NCBI GenBank assembly: GCA_035506575.1
Contig: DATJPD010000230.1
Span: 24,102 to 88,101, forward strand
Length of the DNA stretch: 64,000 nt
Source of the DNA: DATJPD01 sp035506575
Lineage (GTDB): Bacteria; Pseudomonadota; Alphaproteobacteria; CACIAM-22H2
Direction: 5' to 3'
The translations under genes were made by a program, and so were the position numbers. Position 1 is the stretch's first letter, and every line of letters starts with the position of its first letter. Below, in pieces: positions 17,905 through 26,120 of this stretch. The notes beneath the pieces are model-generated. The model did not search any database, was not told where the DNA came from, and worked only from the letters and a program-made list of their open reading frames with translations.

Positions 17905-17951
17905 CGCCCCGTTTTCCCGACAAATCGGTTCTCTCAGAAGCGAGCTCTCGC

Positions 17952-18374
17952 ATGGCCACCGAACGCACCCTGTCGATCATCAAGCCCGATGCCACGCGCC
18001 GGAACCTGACCGGCCAGATCAACGCCCGCTTCGAGGGCAAGGGTTTGCGCATCGTGGCCCAGAAGCGCCTGCTGCTGTCGCGCGCCCAGGCCGAGCAGTT
18101 CTATGCCGTCCACAAGGCGCGGCCGTTCTTCGACAGCCTGTGCAAGTTCATGACCTCCGGGCCCGTGGTCGTGCAGGTCCTGGAGGGTGACGGCGCCGTG
18201 GCGAAGAACCGCGAGATCATGGGAGCGACGGACCCGGGCAAGGCCGCGGCCGGGACCATCCGCAAGGATTTCGCGGAATCGATCGAGGCCAACTCGGTCC
18301 ACGGCTCCGACAGCGCCGAGAATGCGGCGGCCGAGATCGCGTTCTTCTTCAGCGGCCTCGAGCTGGTCGGCTGA
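17952..18374 (+). CDS. ndk: Nucleoside diphosphate kinase
   Basis: 140 aa. It equalises nucleoside triphosphate pools through a phospho-histidine intermediate. The active-site His117 is in ANSVHGSDS; TLSIIKPDA and MGATDPGKA are the other family motifs. It is monocistronic: its own promoter candidate lies upstream and a strong terminator follows 30 bp after the stop. Confidence 0.98.
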   Translation: MATERTLSIIKPDATRRNLTGQINARFEGKGLRIVAQKRLLLSRAQAEQFYAVHKARPFFDSLCKFMTSGPVVVQVLEGDGAVAKNREIMGATDPGKAAAGTIRKDFAESIEANSVHGSDSAENAAAEIAFFFSGLELVG

Positions 18375-18403
18375 GCCCGGCGCCCATCACCACGGACCAA
18401 AAC

Positions 18404-18432
18404 AAAAGGCCGCCTGTCGAGGCGGCCTTTTT
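18404..18432 (+). terminator. Rho-independent terminator of ndk
   Basis: The stem AAAGGCCGCC / GGCGGCCTTT has a 6-nt loop (TGTCGA) and continues into TTTTT. Because the A run on the left mirrors the T run, it may also end transcription from the minus-strand gene at 18451. Confidence 0.9.
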
Positions 18433-18450
18433 CGTTGCAGCAGGTGCGGA

Positions 18451-18630
18451 TTACGGCTGCGGCGGGTGGCTGCCGGTCAGGAACATGGCCATGCCGGTCA
18501 GGAGGATCACCGTCAGGATGACCACCCACTTGGCCAGCCGGTTGAAATTGCTCCACATCTCCTCCGCCTGACGCATGTCGAAATTGGCCGAGGTCGAAGC
18601 GCTGCTGCTGCCGTGAGGCGTGGTCGCCAT
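18451..18630 (-). CDS. aa3-type cytochrome c oxidase subunit IV (small membrane protein)
   Basis: 59 aa. A polar N-terminus rich in Ser/Thr is followed by MRQAEEMWSNFNRLAKW and one membrane helix (about residues 34-52). This matches the bacterial aa3-type oxidase subunit IV family, a one-helix peptide found in alphaproteobacterial oxidases. AGGAG lies about 10 nt upstream of the ATG. The oxidase core genes are not in this window. It sits between ndk and purN on the purine-gene strand. Confidence 0.8.
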   Translation of the reverse strand: MATTPHGSSSASTSANFDMRQAEEMWSNFNRLAKWVVILTVILLTGMAMFLTGSHPPQP

Positions 18631-18695
18631 GTCCGAACTCCTAGAGGGACGGTCTGCGCGGGAACATAGCGGAGCCCGCCGCGGGTGAGAAGAGT

Positions 18696-19346
18696 TTAGA
18701 TGGCCGCGGGGTTGAGCAGAAATCCCGTGGGCGCCGCCGCCCCGTCGATGACGACGGCATCCCCGCGGACCGACGCCCGGCCCCCGGCCACCAGCGCGAG
18801 CGCCAGCGGATACGCAAGGTGCTCCGCCTCGAGCACGCGCGTGGCCAGCCGCTCTTCGTCGTCGCCCGGAAGAACCGGGACCGCCGCCTGAACGATGATC
18901 GGGCCGGCATCCATCTCCGTGCGCACGAAGTGGACCGTGCAGCCGGTGAAGCGCACGCCGGCCGCGAGGGCGCGGGCGTGCGTGTCGAGCCCGGGAAACG
19001 CGGGGAGGAGCGAGGGGTGGATATTGATGAGCCGATCCTTCCAGGCGTCGACAAACCGGCTGGTGAGCAGGCGCATGAAACCGGCAAGGCAGATCAGCTC
19101 GACCTCCGCCTCCTTCAGGCGGCGGTCGAGCTCGGCCTCGAATTTGTCCCGCCCCAGAAACGCCGTGTGGTCGACCACGTCGGTTGCGATCCCGGCCTCG
19201 GCCGCATGCGCGAGCCCGCCCGCGTCCGGACGATTGGAGATCACGCGCACGATGTCGGCCGGATAGTCCGCGGCAAGCGCCGCCTCGATCAGCGCCCGCA
19301 TGTTGCTGCCGCGCCCGGAGATCAGGACCGCGACTTTCTTTTTCAC
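18696..19346 (-). CDS. purN: Phosphoribosylglycinamide formyltransferase
   Basis: 216 aa from a GTG start. It adds the formyl group from 10-formyl-THF to GAR in purine synthesis. Motifs: VLISGRGSNMRAL at the N-terminus, the catalytic INIHPSLLPAFPG, and the Asp-containing MDAGPIIVQAAVPV. The GTG overlaps the purM stop as GTGA, so the two are coupled. Confidence 0.95.
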   Translation of the reverse strand: MKKKVAVLISGRGSNMRALIEAALAADYPADIVRVISNRPDAGGLAHAAEAGIATDVVDHTAFLGRDKFEAELDRRLKEAEVELICLAGFMRLLTSRFVDAWKDRLINIHPSLLPAFPGLDTHARALAAGVRFTGCTVHFVRTEMDAGPIIVQAAVPVLPGDDEERLATRVLEAEHLAYPLALALVAGGRASVRGDAVVIDGAAAPTGFLLNPAAI

Positions 19347-20500
19347 GACCGCCAGGTTTCGAGGCCGCTGATGGCGCAGCCGTCGCGCCCGGCGCGCGCG
19401 GCCACACGGCCGATCCGGTGGACGGTCTCGCCACCGGCCGCGAGCAGGCGCGCGGCCTCGTTGGCCTCGGCCTCGCCGGTGATCACGACCATGCCGATGC
19501 CGCAATTGAACACGCGCGCCATCTCGGAGGGCTCGACCTTCCCGGCGCGGGCGAGCCAGGCGAACACGGGGGGCAAGGTCCAGCTGCGCGCGTCGATCTC
19601 GACCGTCACCTCGTCCGGAATGACGCGCGGCACGTTGTCGACCAGGCCGCCGCCGGTGATGTGCGCCATGGCCTTGACGAGTCCTGGCTTCGTGCGCGCC
19701 GCGCGGGAGAGTGCGAGGAGGCTTTTGACATAGATGCGCGTGGGTGTGAGGAGCGCCTCTGCCAGCGTTTGGCCGGAGGAAAAAGGTGCGGGCGCCGACC
19801 AGGCGAGGCCGCTGTCCGCGACCACGCGGCGGACCAGCGAAAAGGCGTTCGAATGCACGCCGCTCGAGGCAAGGCCGAGCACGACGTCGCCGGCGCGCAC
19901 GTGGCGGCCGTCGATGATCTCGTTGCGCTCGACCGCGCCCACCGCGAATCCGGCGAGGTCGTAGTCCTTGCCGGCGTACATGCCCGGCATCTCCGCCGTC
20001 TCGCCGCCAATGAGCGCGCATCCCGCCTGGCGGCACCCTTCGGCGATGCCGCCGACGATCGTCCGCCCGGCCGTCACGTCGAGCTTGCCGGTGGCGAAAT
20101 AGTCGAGAAAGAACAGCGGCTCGGCACCCTGCACGACGAGGTCGTTGACGCACATGGCGACCAGGTCGATGCCGACCGTGTCGTGGCGCTGCGCGTCGAT
20201 GGCGATCTTCAGCTTGGTGCCGACCCCATCCGTCGTGGCGACCAGGATGGGATCGCGGAATCCCGCCGCCTTGAGGTCGAAGAGGGCTCCGAAGCCGCCG
20301 AGCTGTGCGTCGGCGCCGATGCGCCGCGTCGATTTCGCGAGCGGCGTGATGGCTTCGACGAGCGCATCGCCGGCATCGATATCGACCCCGGCGTCCCGGT
20401 AGCGGTTGCTGGGAATGGCGGCCCCATGCGAAGTTGTTGATCGAACGCTGCGGCAACATACTTGATCCAGAACGGTTTGCAATGGCACAGGGCGCGCCAT
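19343..20500 (-). CDS. purM: Phosphoribosylformylglycinamidine cyclo-ligase (start uncertain)
   Basis: PurM closes the imidazole ring to form AIR. Clear family motifs include YRDAGVDIDAGDALVE, DGVGTKL and GGETAEMPGMY. The first in-frame ATG (20500) gives 385 aa, about 30 longer than usual, and it overlaps the start codon of the divergent DUF2066 gene. No other ATG lies before the conserved YRDAGVDI; GTG (20488) and TTG (20482) are possible. A promoter-like pair at 20482-20455 lies inside this extra stretch, which suggests that translation begins further downstream, perhaps at an ATT (20416, 357 aa). Gene identity is certain; the start is not. Confidence 0.9.
   Translation of the reverse strand: MARPVPLQTVLDQVCCRSVRSTTSHGAAIPSNRYRDAGVDIDAGDALVEAITPLAKSTRRIGADAQLGGFGALFDLKAAGFRDPILVATTDGVGTKLKIAIDAQRHDTVGIDLVAMCVNDLVVQGAEPLFFLDYFATGKLDVTAGRTIVGGIAEGCRQAGCALIGGETAEMPGMYAGKDYDLAGFAVGAVERNEIIDGRHVRAGDVVLGLASSGVHSNAFSLVRRVVADSGLAWSAPAPFSSGQTLAEALLTPTRIYVKSLLALSRAARTKPGLVKAMAHITGGGLVDNVPRVIPDEVTVEIDARSWTLPPVFAWLARAGKVEPSEMARVFNCGIGMVVITGEAEANEAARLLAAGGETVHRIGRVAARAGRDGCAISGLETWRS
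20455..20482 (-). promoter_or_regulatory. Candidate purMN promoter
   Basis: On the minus strand TTGCAA (20482-20477) and TATGTT (20460-20455) are 16 bp apart. If used, the transcript starts near 20448, downstream of the ATG annotated for purM, which bears on the true purM start. Confidence 0.35.
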
Positions 20501-21707
20501 GACGGGACGTATCATTGCTGTGCTGGTTTGCGCGGCGGCTGTGCTTTGGCCGGGCTTGGCACCTGCGCAGGCACCGCGCGGTGACACCGCCGCCTTCACG
20601 ATCCGCAACGTGCCGGTCGACCGCACGGCGGTGAGTGCTGCGGCCGCGCGCGAGGCGGCCCTCCTCGACGGCCAGCGCGCCGCCTTCCGCCGGCTGCTCG
20701 AGCGCCTCGTGCCGCAGGCGAATTACGGGCGGCTGCCGGCGCTCTCGGACGCGAGGATCAGCGATCTCGTGCAGAACTATGAGGTCCAGGGCGAGCGCAC
20801 CTCGGCCGTGCGCTACATCGCGACGCTCACCTACCGCTTCAAACCCGACGACGTGCGAACCCTGTTGCGCAATGCGAGCCTGCCGTTCGCCGAGACCTAC
20901 GCCAAGCCGTTCCTGGTCCTGCCAGTGCTAAGCCAGGAGGGCGTGGATCTGCTGTGGGACCAGCCGAACCCGTGGCGCGACGCTTGGGGCCGGCTGCCGC
21001 CCGTCGACGGCCTGGCGCCGCTCGTCCTTCCCAAGGGTGATCTTGCCGACATCAACATGATCAACGCGGCACAGGCGCACAGCGGAGACGACCAGCGGCT
21101 GACCGCCATCGCCCGCCGCTACGGCGTCTCGGGCGTGTATGTCGCCGAGGCGGAACTCGAGACGGCGGCGGATGCCCCCGCGACCCTGCACGTCTCGCTG
21201 ATCGGCTATGGCGGGGCCAGCGGCGAACAGACGATCGTCGACAGCTACACGGCCAACCCCGGCGAAGACCCTGACGCCTTCCTCCAGCGGACCGCACTGG
21301 CCGTGACCAACGAGATCGAAGAGCGCTGGAAGGGCGGGCAGCTGCTGCAGTTCGACCATGAGGCGACCTTGACCGTCCTCGTGAACTACGACGACATCAG
21401 CCAGTGGGTGGGTATCAGGCGGCGCTTGGCCGACCTGGCCCTCATCCGGCGCACCGATCTTGTAAGCCTCACCCGTCGGCAGGCCATCGTCGATATCGTT
21501 TACATCGGCGACGACGGCCAGCTGCGCCTCGCTCTGGCCCAGCGCGATCTCGCCCTGGTGCCGGCAGGGCAGACGGGAGGATCGTCCGCCGACGCACAGG
21601 CGGTGCCGGTCGCCGCCGCATCCACGGGCGCACCCACCCCGCTCTGGCAGTTGACCCTGACCGGGACCACATCCAATCCGGCGCCCGCCTCCCCGGCGCG
21701 GCCTTGA
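20499..21707 (+). CDS. DUF2066 domain-containing exported protein
   Basis: 402 aa with a signal peptide (about residues 1-24, LAPAQA cleavage). The mature N-terminal part (AFTIRNVPVDRTAVSAAAARE, then GQRAAFRRLLERLVP) matches DUF2066, an uncharacterised family that often lies beside purM and the hdaA/hda genes. The C-terminal third is low in motifs and ends in a Pro/Ala-rich run. Its start codon overlaps the possible ATG of divergent purM. It is 10 bp ahead of the CDP-alcohol transferase gene. Confidence 0.75.
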   Translation: MTGRIIAVLVCAAAVLWPGLAPAQAPRGDTAAFTIRNVPVDRTAVSAAAAREAALLDGQRAAFRRLLERLVPQANYGRLPALSDARISDLVQNYEVQGERTSAVRYIATLTYRFKPDDVRTLLRNASLPFAETYAKPFLVLPVLSQEGVDLLWDQPNPWRDAWGRLPPVDGLAPLVLPKGDLADINMINAAQAHSGDDQRLTAIARRYGVSGVYVAEAELETAADAPATLHVSLIGYGGASGEQTIVDSYTANPGEDPDAFLQRTALAVTNEIEERWKGGQLLQFDHEATLTVLVNYDDISQWVGIRRRLADLALIRRTDLVSLTRRQAIVDIVYIGDDGQLRLALAQRDLALVPAGQTGGSSADAQAVPVAAASTGAPTPLWQLTLTGTTSNPAPASPARP

Positions 21708-21717
21708 TGGGATTGCG

Positions 21718-22266
21718 ATGATCAGCCTGCCGAACTTCCTCAGCTTTGCGCGCCTGTTGTCCGTGCCGGTGATCGTCTGGCTCCTCATCGATCGTGCGCT
21801 CGCGGCGGCCTTCTGGCTGTTCGTCGCCGCCGGCATCACCGATGCGCTGGACGGGTTCCTGGCGAAGCGCTTCAACTCGCGGACCGAGCTTGGGTCGTAT
21901 CTCGACCCGTTGGCCGACAAAGCGCTTCTCGTCGGTGTCTACGTCACCTTGGGCTGGACCAGGGACCTGCCGGTCTGGCTCGTGATCCTGGTCGTGTTCC
22001 GGGACTTCACGATCGTCGGTGGCGCGCTGCTCGAACAGACGATCACGCAGTCGTTCAAGAGCCAGCCGATGATGCTGAGCAAGGTGAACACGGCGCTGCA
22101 GATCGCCTTGGCGGCGCTTGCGCTGGCACGGTTGGGGCTCGGCTTCGACGATTTCGGGGTGACCGCGGCCCTCGTCTATGCGGTGGCCGCGACGACCGCC
22201 GCCTCGGGGCTGGCCTATCTCGTGCATTTCACCCGTCGCCTCGGCGGGGTGGAGACCCCGCCATGA
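21718..22266 (+). CDS. CDP-alcohol phosphatidyltransferase family protein
   Basis: 182 aa, four to five membrane segments. The family motif reads DGFLAKR...GSYLDPLADK, so the usual DGxxAR has Lys in place of the first Arg, while the Asp residues that bind metal are kept. Members join CDP-diacylglycerol to a small alcohol, such as glycerol-3-phosphate in PgsA. The exact product is not determined; this short member is the one commonly found beside the AI-2E permease and hdaA in alphaproteobacteria. Confidence 0.82.
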   Translation: MISLPNFLSFARLLSVPVIVWLLIDRALAAAFWLFVAAGITDALDGFLAKRFNSRTELGSYLDPLADKALLVGVYVTLGWTRDLPVWLVILVVFRDFTIVGGALLEQTITQSFKSQPMMLSKVNTALQIALAALALARLGLGFDDFGVTAALVYAVAATTAASGLAYLVHFTRRLGGVETPP

Positions 22267-23327
22267 CGGCCGGGTGGCGGACGCTGAGCTGGCTCGGGCT
22301 GCTCCTGGTCGCGATCGGCCTGCTGTGGCTCCTGAGCCCGGTGCTGCTGCCGTTCTTCCTCGGAATGGCGATCGCGTACGTGCTGGACCCGGCCGTCGTG
22401 CGGCTCGAGAAGTGGAGCCGCAACCGGACCCTGGCCACGCTGATCATCTTGCTGGTGTTCGTGGTCGTGGTCGCGGGTGCCATGGCGCTCCTGGTGCCCG
22501 TGCTCGAGCGCCAGCTGGTCGGCCTGGTGCAGAAGCTCGTCGAGGCCTCGACCGAGGCCTACGATTGGGCGGTGCCGTATGTGCAGCGCCAGCTTCGCGA
22601 GGCGCGCGTGCCGACCTCTGCTGCGCCCAACGCCGGCGACATCGCCGGCAAGGCCGTGGCCTGGGCGGGCGGTGCCGCGGCGGGGCTGTGGAGCGGCGGG
22701 CTCGCGGTCTTCAATGTCTTGTCGCTGCTGGTCATCACGCCCATCATCACGTTCTACATCCTGCGCGATTGGCCGCGCTTCGTGGAGCGGATCGACAGCT
22801 GGCTGCCGCGCGACCATGCGCCGCTGATCCGGCGGCTCGCGCACAAGGTCGATCTCCGGCTCGCAGGCTTCGTGCGCGGCCAGGCGCTCGTCTGCCTGCT
22901 GATGGGCCTGTTCTACGCGATCGCGCTGACCGCGGCCGGCCTCAGCTACGGACTGCTGATGGGACTTCTGATTGGGCTCCTCGTCTTCATCCCGGTGCTC
23001 GGGGCGGCGATCGGCGCCGTCATCAGCCTCGCCATCGCGGCGGCCCAGTTTCACGCCTGGGTGCCTCTCGCGATCATCGCCGCGATCTTTCTCGTCGGCC
23101 AGTTCATCGAGGCCTATGTGCTGTCGCCCAAGCTGGTCGGCGAGCGGATCGGCCTTCATCCGGCGTGGCTGCTGCTGGCCCTGCTGGCGGGGGGAGCGCT
23201 GTTCGGGTTCCTCGGCCTGCTGCTGGCCGCACCGGCGGCGGCGACGATCGGGGTGCTCGCGCATTTCGCGCTCGAGCGCTATCTCGACAGCCCGCTCTAC
23301 CGCGGCCGGGGGAAGGGCGCGGCATAA
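22263..23327 (+). CDS. AI-2E/PerM family transporter
   Basis: 354 aa, roughly seven to eight membrane segments. Two N-terminal helices are followed by a large polar loop and the family motif region (FVRGQALVCLLMGLFYAIAL, then GLLIGLLVFIPVLG). Members export autoinducer-2 or act as Na+/H+ antiporters; the substrate here is unknown. It overlaps the preceding gene by 4 bp (ATGA) and shares 1 bp with hdaA (TAATG). Confidence 0.82.
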   Translation: MTAGWRTLSWLGLLLVAIGLLWLLSPVLLPFFLGMAIAYVLDPAVVRLEKWSRNRTLATLIILLVFVVVVAGAMALLVPVLERQLVGLVQKLVEASTEAYDWAVPYVQRQLREARVPTSAAPNAGDIAGKAVAWAGGAAAGLWSGGLAVFNVLSLLVITPIITFYILRDWPRFVERIDSWLPRDHAPLIRRLAHKVDLRLAGFVRGQALVCLLMGLFYAIALTAAGLSYGLLMGLLIGLLVFIPVLGAAIGAVISLAIAAAQFHAWVPLAIIAAIFLVGQFIEAYVLSPKLVGERIGLHPAWLLLALLAGGALFGFLGLLLAAPAAATIGVLAHFALERYLDSPLYRGRGKGAA

Positions 23328-24034
23328 TGGCCCAGATGCTGCTCGATCTCGGCCATCGGGCGGCACTGGGGCGGGAGGATTTTCTCGTCGCACCCAGCAA
23401 CCGCGACGCGGTCGCGTGGATCGATCTCTGGCCCAATTGGCCGGCACCCGGCCTCGTGATCTACGGGCCCGAGGCCTGCGGCAAGACCCACCTCGCCGAA
23501 GTGTGGCGTGCGCGGTCGGGAGCGCGCCGGCTGACGCCGCCGGACATCGCCGGCCGCGAGGCGCCGGCGATCACGGGCGGTGCGCTGACGCTCATCGTTG
23601 AGCACGCGGACCGCTGCACCGACGAGCGCGCGCTCCTGCATCTGTTCAACTATGTCGCGGGGCAGGGGGGAACGCTCCTGCTGACCGCCCATACGCCGCC
23701 CGCCCAATGGCGCACGGCACTCGCGGATCTGCGCTCGCGCCTGACGGCCTTGCCGGCGGTCGCCGTCGGCGCCCCGGACGACGCGCTGATCCAGGCGGTC
23801 ATGGTCAAGCAGTTCGCCGACCGCCAGATCCGCGTCTCGCCCGAGGTGATCGCCTATCTCGTGCCGCGGCTGGAGCGCTCGCTCGCGACCGTGCGCGCGG
23901 TCGTGGCGGCACTCGACACGGCGGCCCTCGCCGAGCGCCGCGCTGTCACCGTGCCGCTGGCGCGCCAGGTTCTCGAGCGCGTGACGGCCGGGATGCGCAG
24001 CGGCGGAGGCCCCGACGGGGAGGCCAACCGATGA
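23327..24034 (+). CDS. hdaA: HdaA/DnaA-related regulatory inactivation protein
   Basis: 235 aa. The N-terminus MAQMLLDLGHR carries a QxLLxL-type clamp-binding motif, and EDFLVAPSNRDAVAWID is the family start. A Walker A GPEACGKT is at residues 47-54, while the Walker B region reads LIVEHADRC, less acidic than in DnaA. HdaA with the beta clamp stimulates ATP hydrolysis by DnaA and prevents over-initiation. It shares a base with the permease stop and overlaps the next small gene by 4 bp. Confidence 0.88.
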   Translation: MAQMLLDLGHRAALGREDFLVAPSNRDAVAWIDLWPNWPAPGLVIYGPEACGKTHLAEVWRARSGARRLTPPDIAGREAPAITGGALTLIVEHADRCTDERALLHLFNYVAGQGGTLLLTAHTPPAQWRTALADLRSRLTALPAVAVGAPDDALIQAVMVKQFADRQIRVSPEVIAYLVPRLERSLATVRAVVAALDTAALAERRAVTVPLARQVLERVTAGMRSGGGPDGEANR

Positions 24035-24264
24035 ACGGGTTCGTCGCGATCATCCTGGTGTGCCTCAACTCCACGCCCGCCGACCGCTGTACCGAAGAGA
24101 CCGCGGCCGATGTGATGTCCACGGTCGTGCGCTCGGAGTTGCAGTGCACGATGGGCTGGCAGGAAGTCGTCGGCCGCTCGGCGCTGCGCGATGAGATCGG
24201 CAAGACCGCGTATGTGAAGACGATCTGCCGGCGCGACGGGCGCACCGACGCCAACCGCGGTTAG
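24031..24264 (+). CDS. Small Cys-containing protein of unknown function
   Basis: 77 aa. It begins MNGFVAIILVCLN and contains four cysteines at conserved-looking places (LVCLN, DRCTEE, LQCTMG, TICRR), which could form two disulfides. The N-terminal hydrophobic patch is too short for a confident signal peptide. The start overlaps the hdaA stop (ATGA), so it is expressed with hdaA. I recognise a widespread alphaproteobacterial type but no function. Confidence 0.65.
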   Translation: MNGFVAIILVCLNSTPADRCTEETAADVMSTVVRSELQCTMGWQEVVGRSALRDEIGKTAYVKTICRRDGRTDANRG

Positions 24265-24280
24265 GTCTCCGAACCGTCAC

Positions 24281-24319
24281 TTATCCCGGACCTGTCCACA
24301 CTGTGGATAACGTGGATAA
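24281..24319. promoter_or_regulatory. Cluster of DnaA-box-like sites after hdaA
   Basis: TGTGGATAA (24302-24310) is a perfect DnaA box; CGTGGATAA (24311-24319) follows directly with one mismatch; a weaker TTATCCCGG is at 24281. A short inverted repeat TCCACA-C-TGTGGA spans 24295-24307. The sites lie between hdaA and the CYTH-CHAD gene. Three TGTCA words follow at about 24349-24398. No A/T-rich unwinding stretch is seen, so this is more likely a DnaA-binding regulatory or titration site than an origin. Confidence 0.45.
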
Positions 24320-24477
24320 GTCGAAGCGACTACCCGCATTCCGGGCATGTGTCAGATCAGTGTCATAAATAGTTCACATGTGTCACGGTTGGCCCACCGG
24401 GTAGCGATTGGCTAGATTAAGCCCCGCCCGCCGGACGGCGCTCGTGCCCGCAACCATCGACGCACTCATCCTTCGAC

Positions 24478-26022
24478 ATGACCGACGGCGATCCCCGCGA
24501 GATCGAACTCAAATTGCGCATCCCGCCGGAGGCGCTGTCGCGTCTGCGGAATCACCGGCTGTTGCGCCGCCCCGGCAAGGCGGGGCCGGTGCAGAAGCGG
24601 ATGATCTCGACCTACTTCGATACGCCCGACTTCCGCCTGATGCGCGAGCAGGTGGCGCTGCGCGTGCGCAAGATCGGTCAGCGCCACATCCAGACGGTGA
24701 AGTGCGCGCCGACCGTCGAGAACGGCGTCAATTCGCGCAGCGAGTGGGAGCGCGAGGTCGCGGCCGTGAAGCCGGCGCTCAAGGGCGTCGGCAACAAGCG
24801 TTTGCGCAAGCTCCTGGGCGGCCCGAAGGTGCGCAAGCATCTGGCCCCGCAATTCGTGACCGACGTCAAGCGCGCAACCTGGCCGCTCAAGCGCAACGGC
24901 AGCCTGGTCGAGATGGCGATCGACGTCGGCGAGATCAAAAGCTCCAAGGGCCGCGTCCCCGTATGTGAGGCCGAGTTCGAGCTCAAGTCCGGCCCCATCG
25001 ACGGCGTCTATGCGCTCGTCCAGGAGCTGCACAAGAGCATTCCGTTCACCCTCGAGCCGCTGTCGAAGGCCGAGCGCGGCTTTGCCCTCGTCCGGCGCAG
25101 GCCGCCCCGGGCGCAGCGCGCCCAGCCGCTGCAGCTCGATCAGGACTGCACCACGGCCGCGGCGTTCCAGCGCATCGGCAGGGCCTGCCTGCTGCACTTG
25201 CGCGCCAATGAGGCGGCGGTGCGGACGGCGAGGAACCCCGAGGGCGTTCACCAGTTCCGCGTCGCCATTCGCCGGCTGCGCTCGGCGCTGAACGCATTCC
25301 GCGACCTGCTGCCGCGCGCGGAGCGCCGGCGGATCAATTCGCAGGTGCGCTGGATCGCACAGCGCTTCGGCCACGCGCGCGACTGGGACGTGTTCAACAG
25401 CGTGCTGCTGCGCCAGGTCCGCAGCCGTGTGGGCAATGACCGCTCGCTGGTGGCGTTTGCGGCCGCCGCCAAGGCCGCACGCGCCGATGCCTACGCGGCC
25501 ATCAGCGATACGATCGTCTCGCCGCGCTATACCGAGAGCCTCCTCACTCTCGAGGGATGGTGGGAAAGCGGCAGCTGGGCCGACTCCCTGGGCAAGGACC
25601 GCGACGAGCCGGCTTGCGAATATGCGCGGCGGTCGCTGAAGAAACTGCACCGCCGGGTCGCGAAGCTCGGCGAGCATCTCGAGACCTTGACGGAGCCCGA
25701 GTTGCACGAGCTGCGCAAGCGGGCGAAGAAGCTGCGCTACGCCGCGGAGTTCTTCCGCAGCCTGTTCCCGCCCAAGGCCGCCAAGTCCTACATCAAGGCG
25801 CTCTCCGAGATGCAGGACCGGCTCGGCTCGCTGAACGACGGCGTCGCCGCCCGCCAGCTGCTGGGTGAGCTCGAGAAGCGGAACGAGAGCATGGATCCGG
25901 CGCTGCTGGCGCGCGCCACCGGCGTGATCGCGGGCTGGTGCGCCGCGCGCGTGTCCGACGACCTCAAACAGCTGCCCGCCGCGTGGGCCAAGTTCGCCGA
26001 CACCAAGCTGTTCTGGAAGTGA
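24478..26022 (+). CDS. CYTH and CHAD domain protein, inorganic triphosphatase-type
   Basis: 514 aa. The N-terminal CYTH domain begins with the EIELK form of the ExExK signature and contains basic and acidic residues of the phosphate tunnel (TYFDTPDFRLM, VKCAP, EMAIDVGEI). The C-terminal CHAD domain, from about residue 230, has VHQFRVAIRRLRSAL and repeated His/Arg/Lys positions on helices. CYTH enzymes hydrolyse tripolyphosphate, and CHAD domains bind polyphosphate. The neighbours ppk1 and ppx support a role in polyphosphate handling. Nothing shows the true start beyond the first ATG. Confidence 0.9.
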   Translation: MTDGDPREIELKLRIPPEALSRLRNHRLLRRPGKAGPVQKRMISTYFDTPDFRLMREQVALRVRKIGQRHIQTVKCAPTVENGVNSRSEWEREVAAVKPALKGVGNKRLRKLLGGPKVRKHLAPQFVTDVKRATWPLKRNGSLVEMAIDVGEIKSSKGRVPVCEAEFELKSGPIDGVYALVQELHKSIPFTLEPLSKAERGFALVRRRPPRAQRAQPLQLDQDCTTAAAFQRIGRACLLHLRANEAAVRTARNPEGVHQFRVAIRRLRSALNAFRDLLPRAERRRINSQVRWIAQRFGHARDWDVFNSVLLRQVRSRVGNDRSLVAFAAAAKAARADAYAAISDTIVSPRYTESLLTLEGWWESGSWADSLGKDRDEPACEYARRSLKKLHRRVAKLGEHLETLTEPELHELRKRAKKLRYAAEFFRSLFPPKAAKSYIKALSEMQDRLGSLNDGVAARQLLGELEKRNESMDPALLARATGVIAGWCAARVSDDLKQLPAAWAKFADTKLFWK

Positions 26023-26050
26023 CGCGGCGACAGCCAAACGAATAAGTCGC

Positions 26051-26120
26051 GTCACCCCCGCGAAAGCGGGGTGCCAGGGTCACGAGCGCGCATCCTGGAT
26101 TCCCGCGTCCGCGGGATGAC
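26051..26120. repeat. Intergenic palindromic repeat, family B, copy 1
   Basis: A 70-bp element beginning GTCACCCCCGCGAAAGCGGGG and ending TTCCCGCGTCCGCGGGATGAC. It has two GC hairpins with short loops and complementary ends. It fills the convergent gap between the CYTH-CHAD gene and the SixA-like gene. A related element is at 39478-39561. Confidence 0.75.

Noticed and set aside
20399..20459. Frameshift at the start of purM
   Set aside because: An ATG in another frame (20427) is nearby, but the purM frame itself is open and conserved from YRDAGVDI on, so a start-codon question is simpler than an indel.
24265..24477. Possible chromosomal origin (oriC)
   Set aside because: Only two good DnaA boxes, no A/T-rich unwinding region and no dnaA, dnaN, hemE or parAB next to it.
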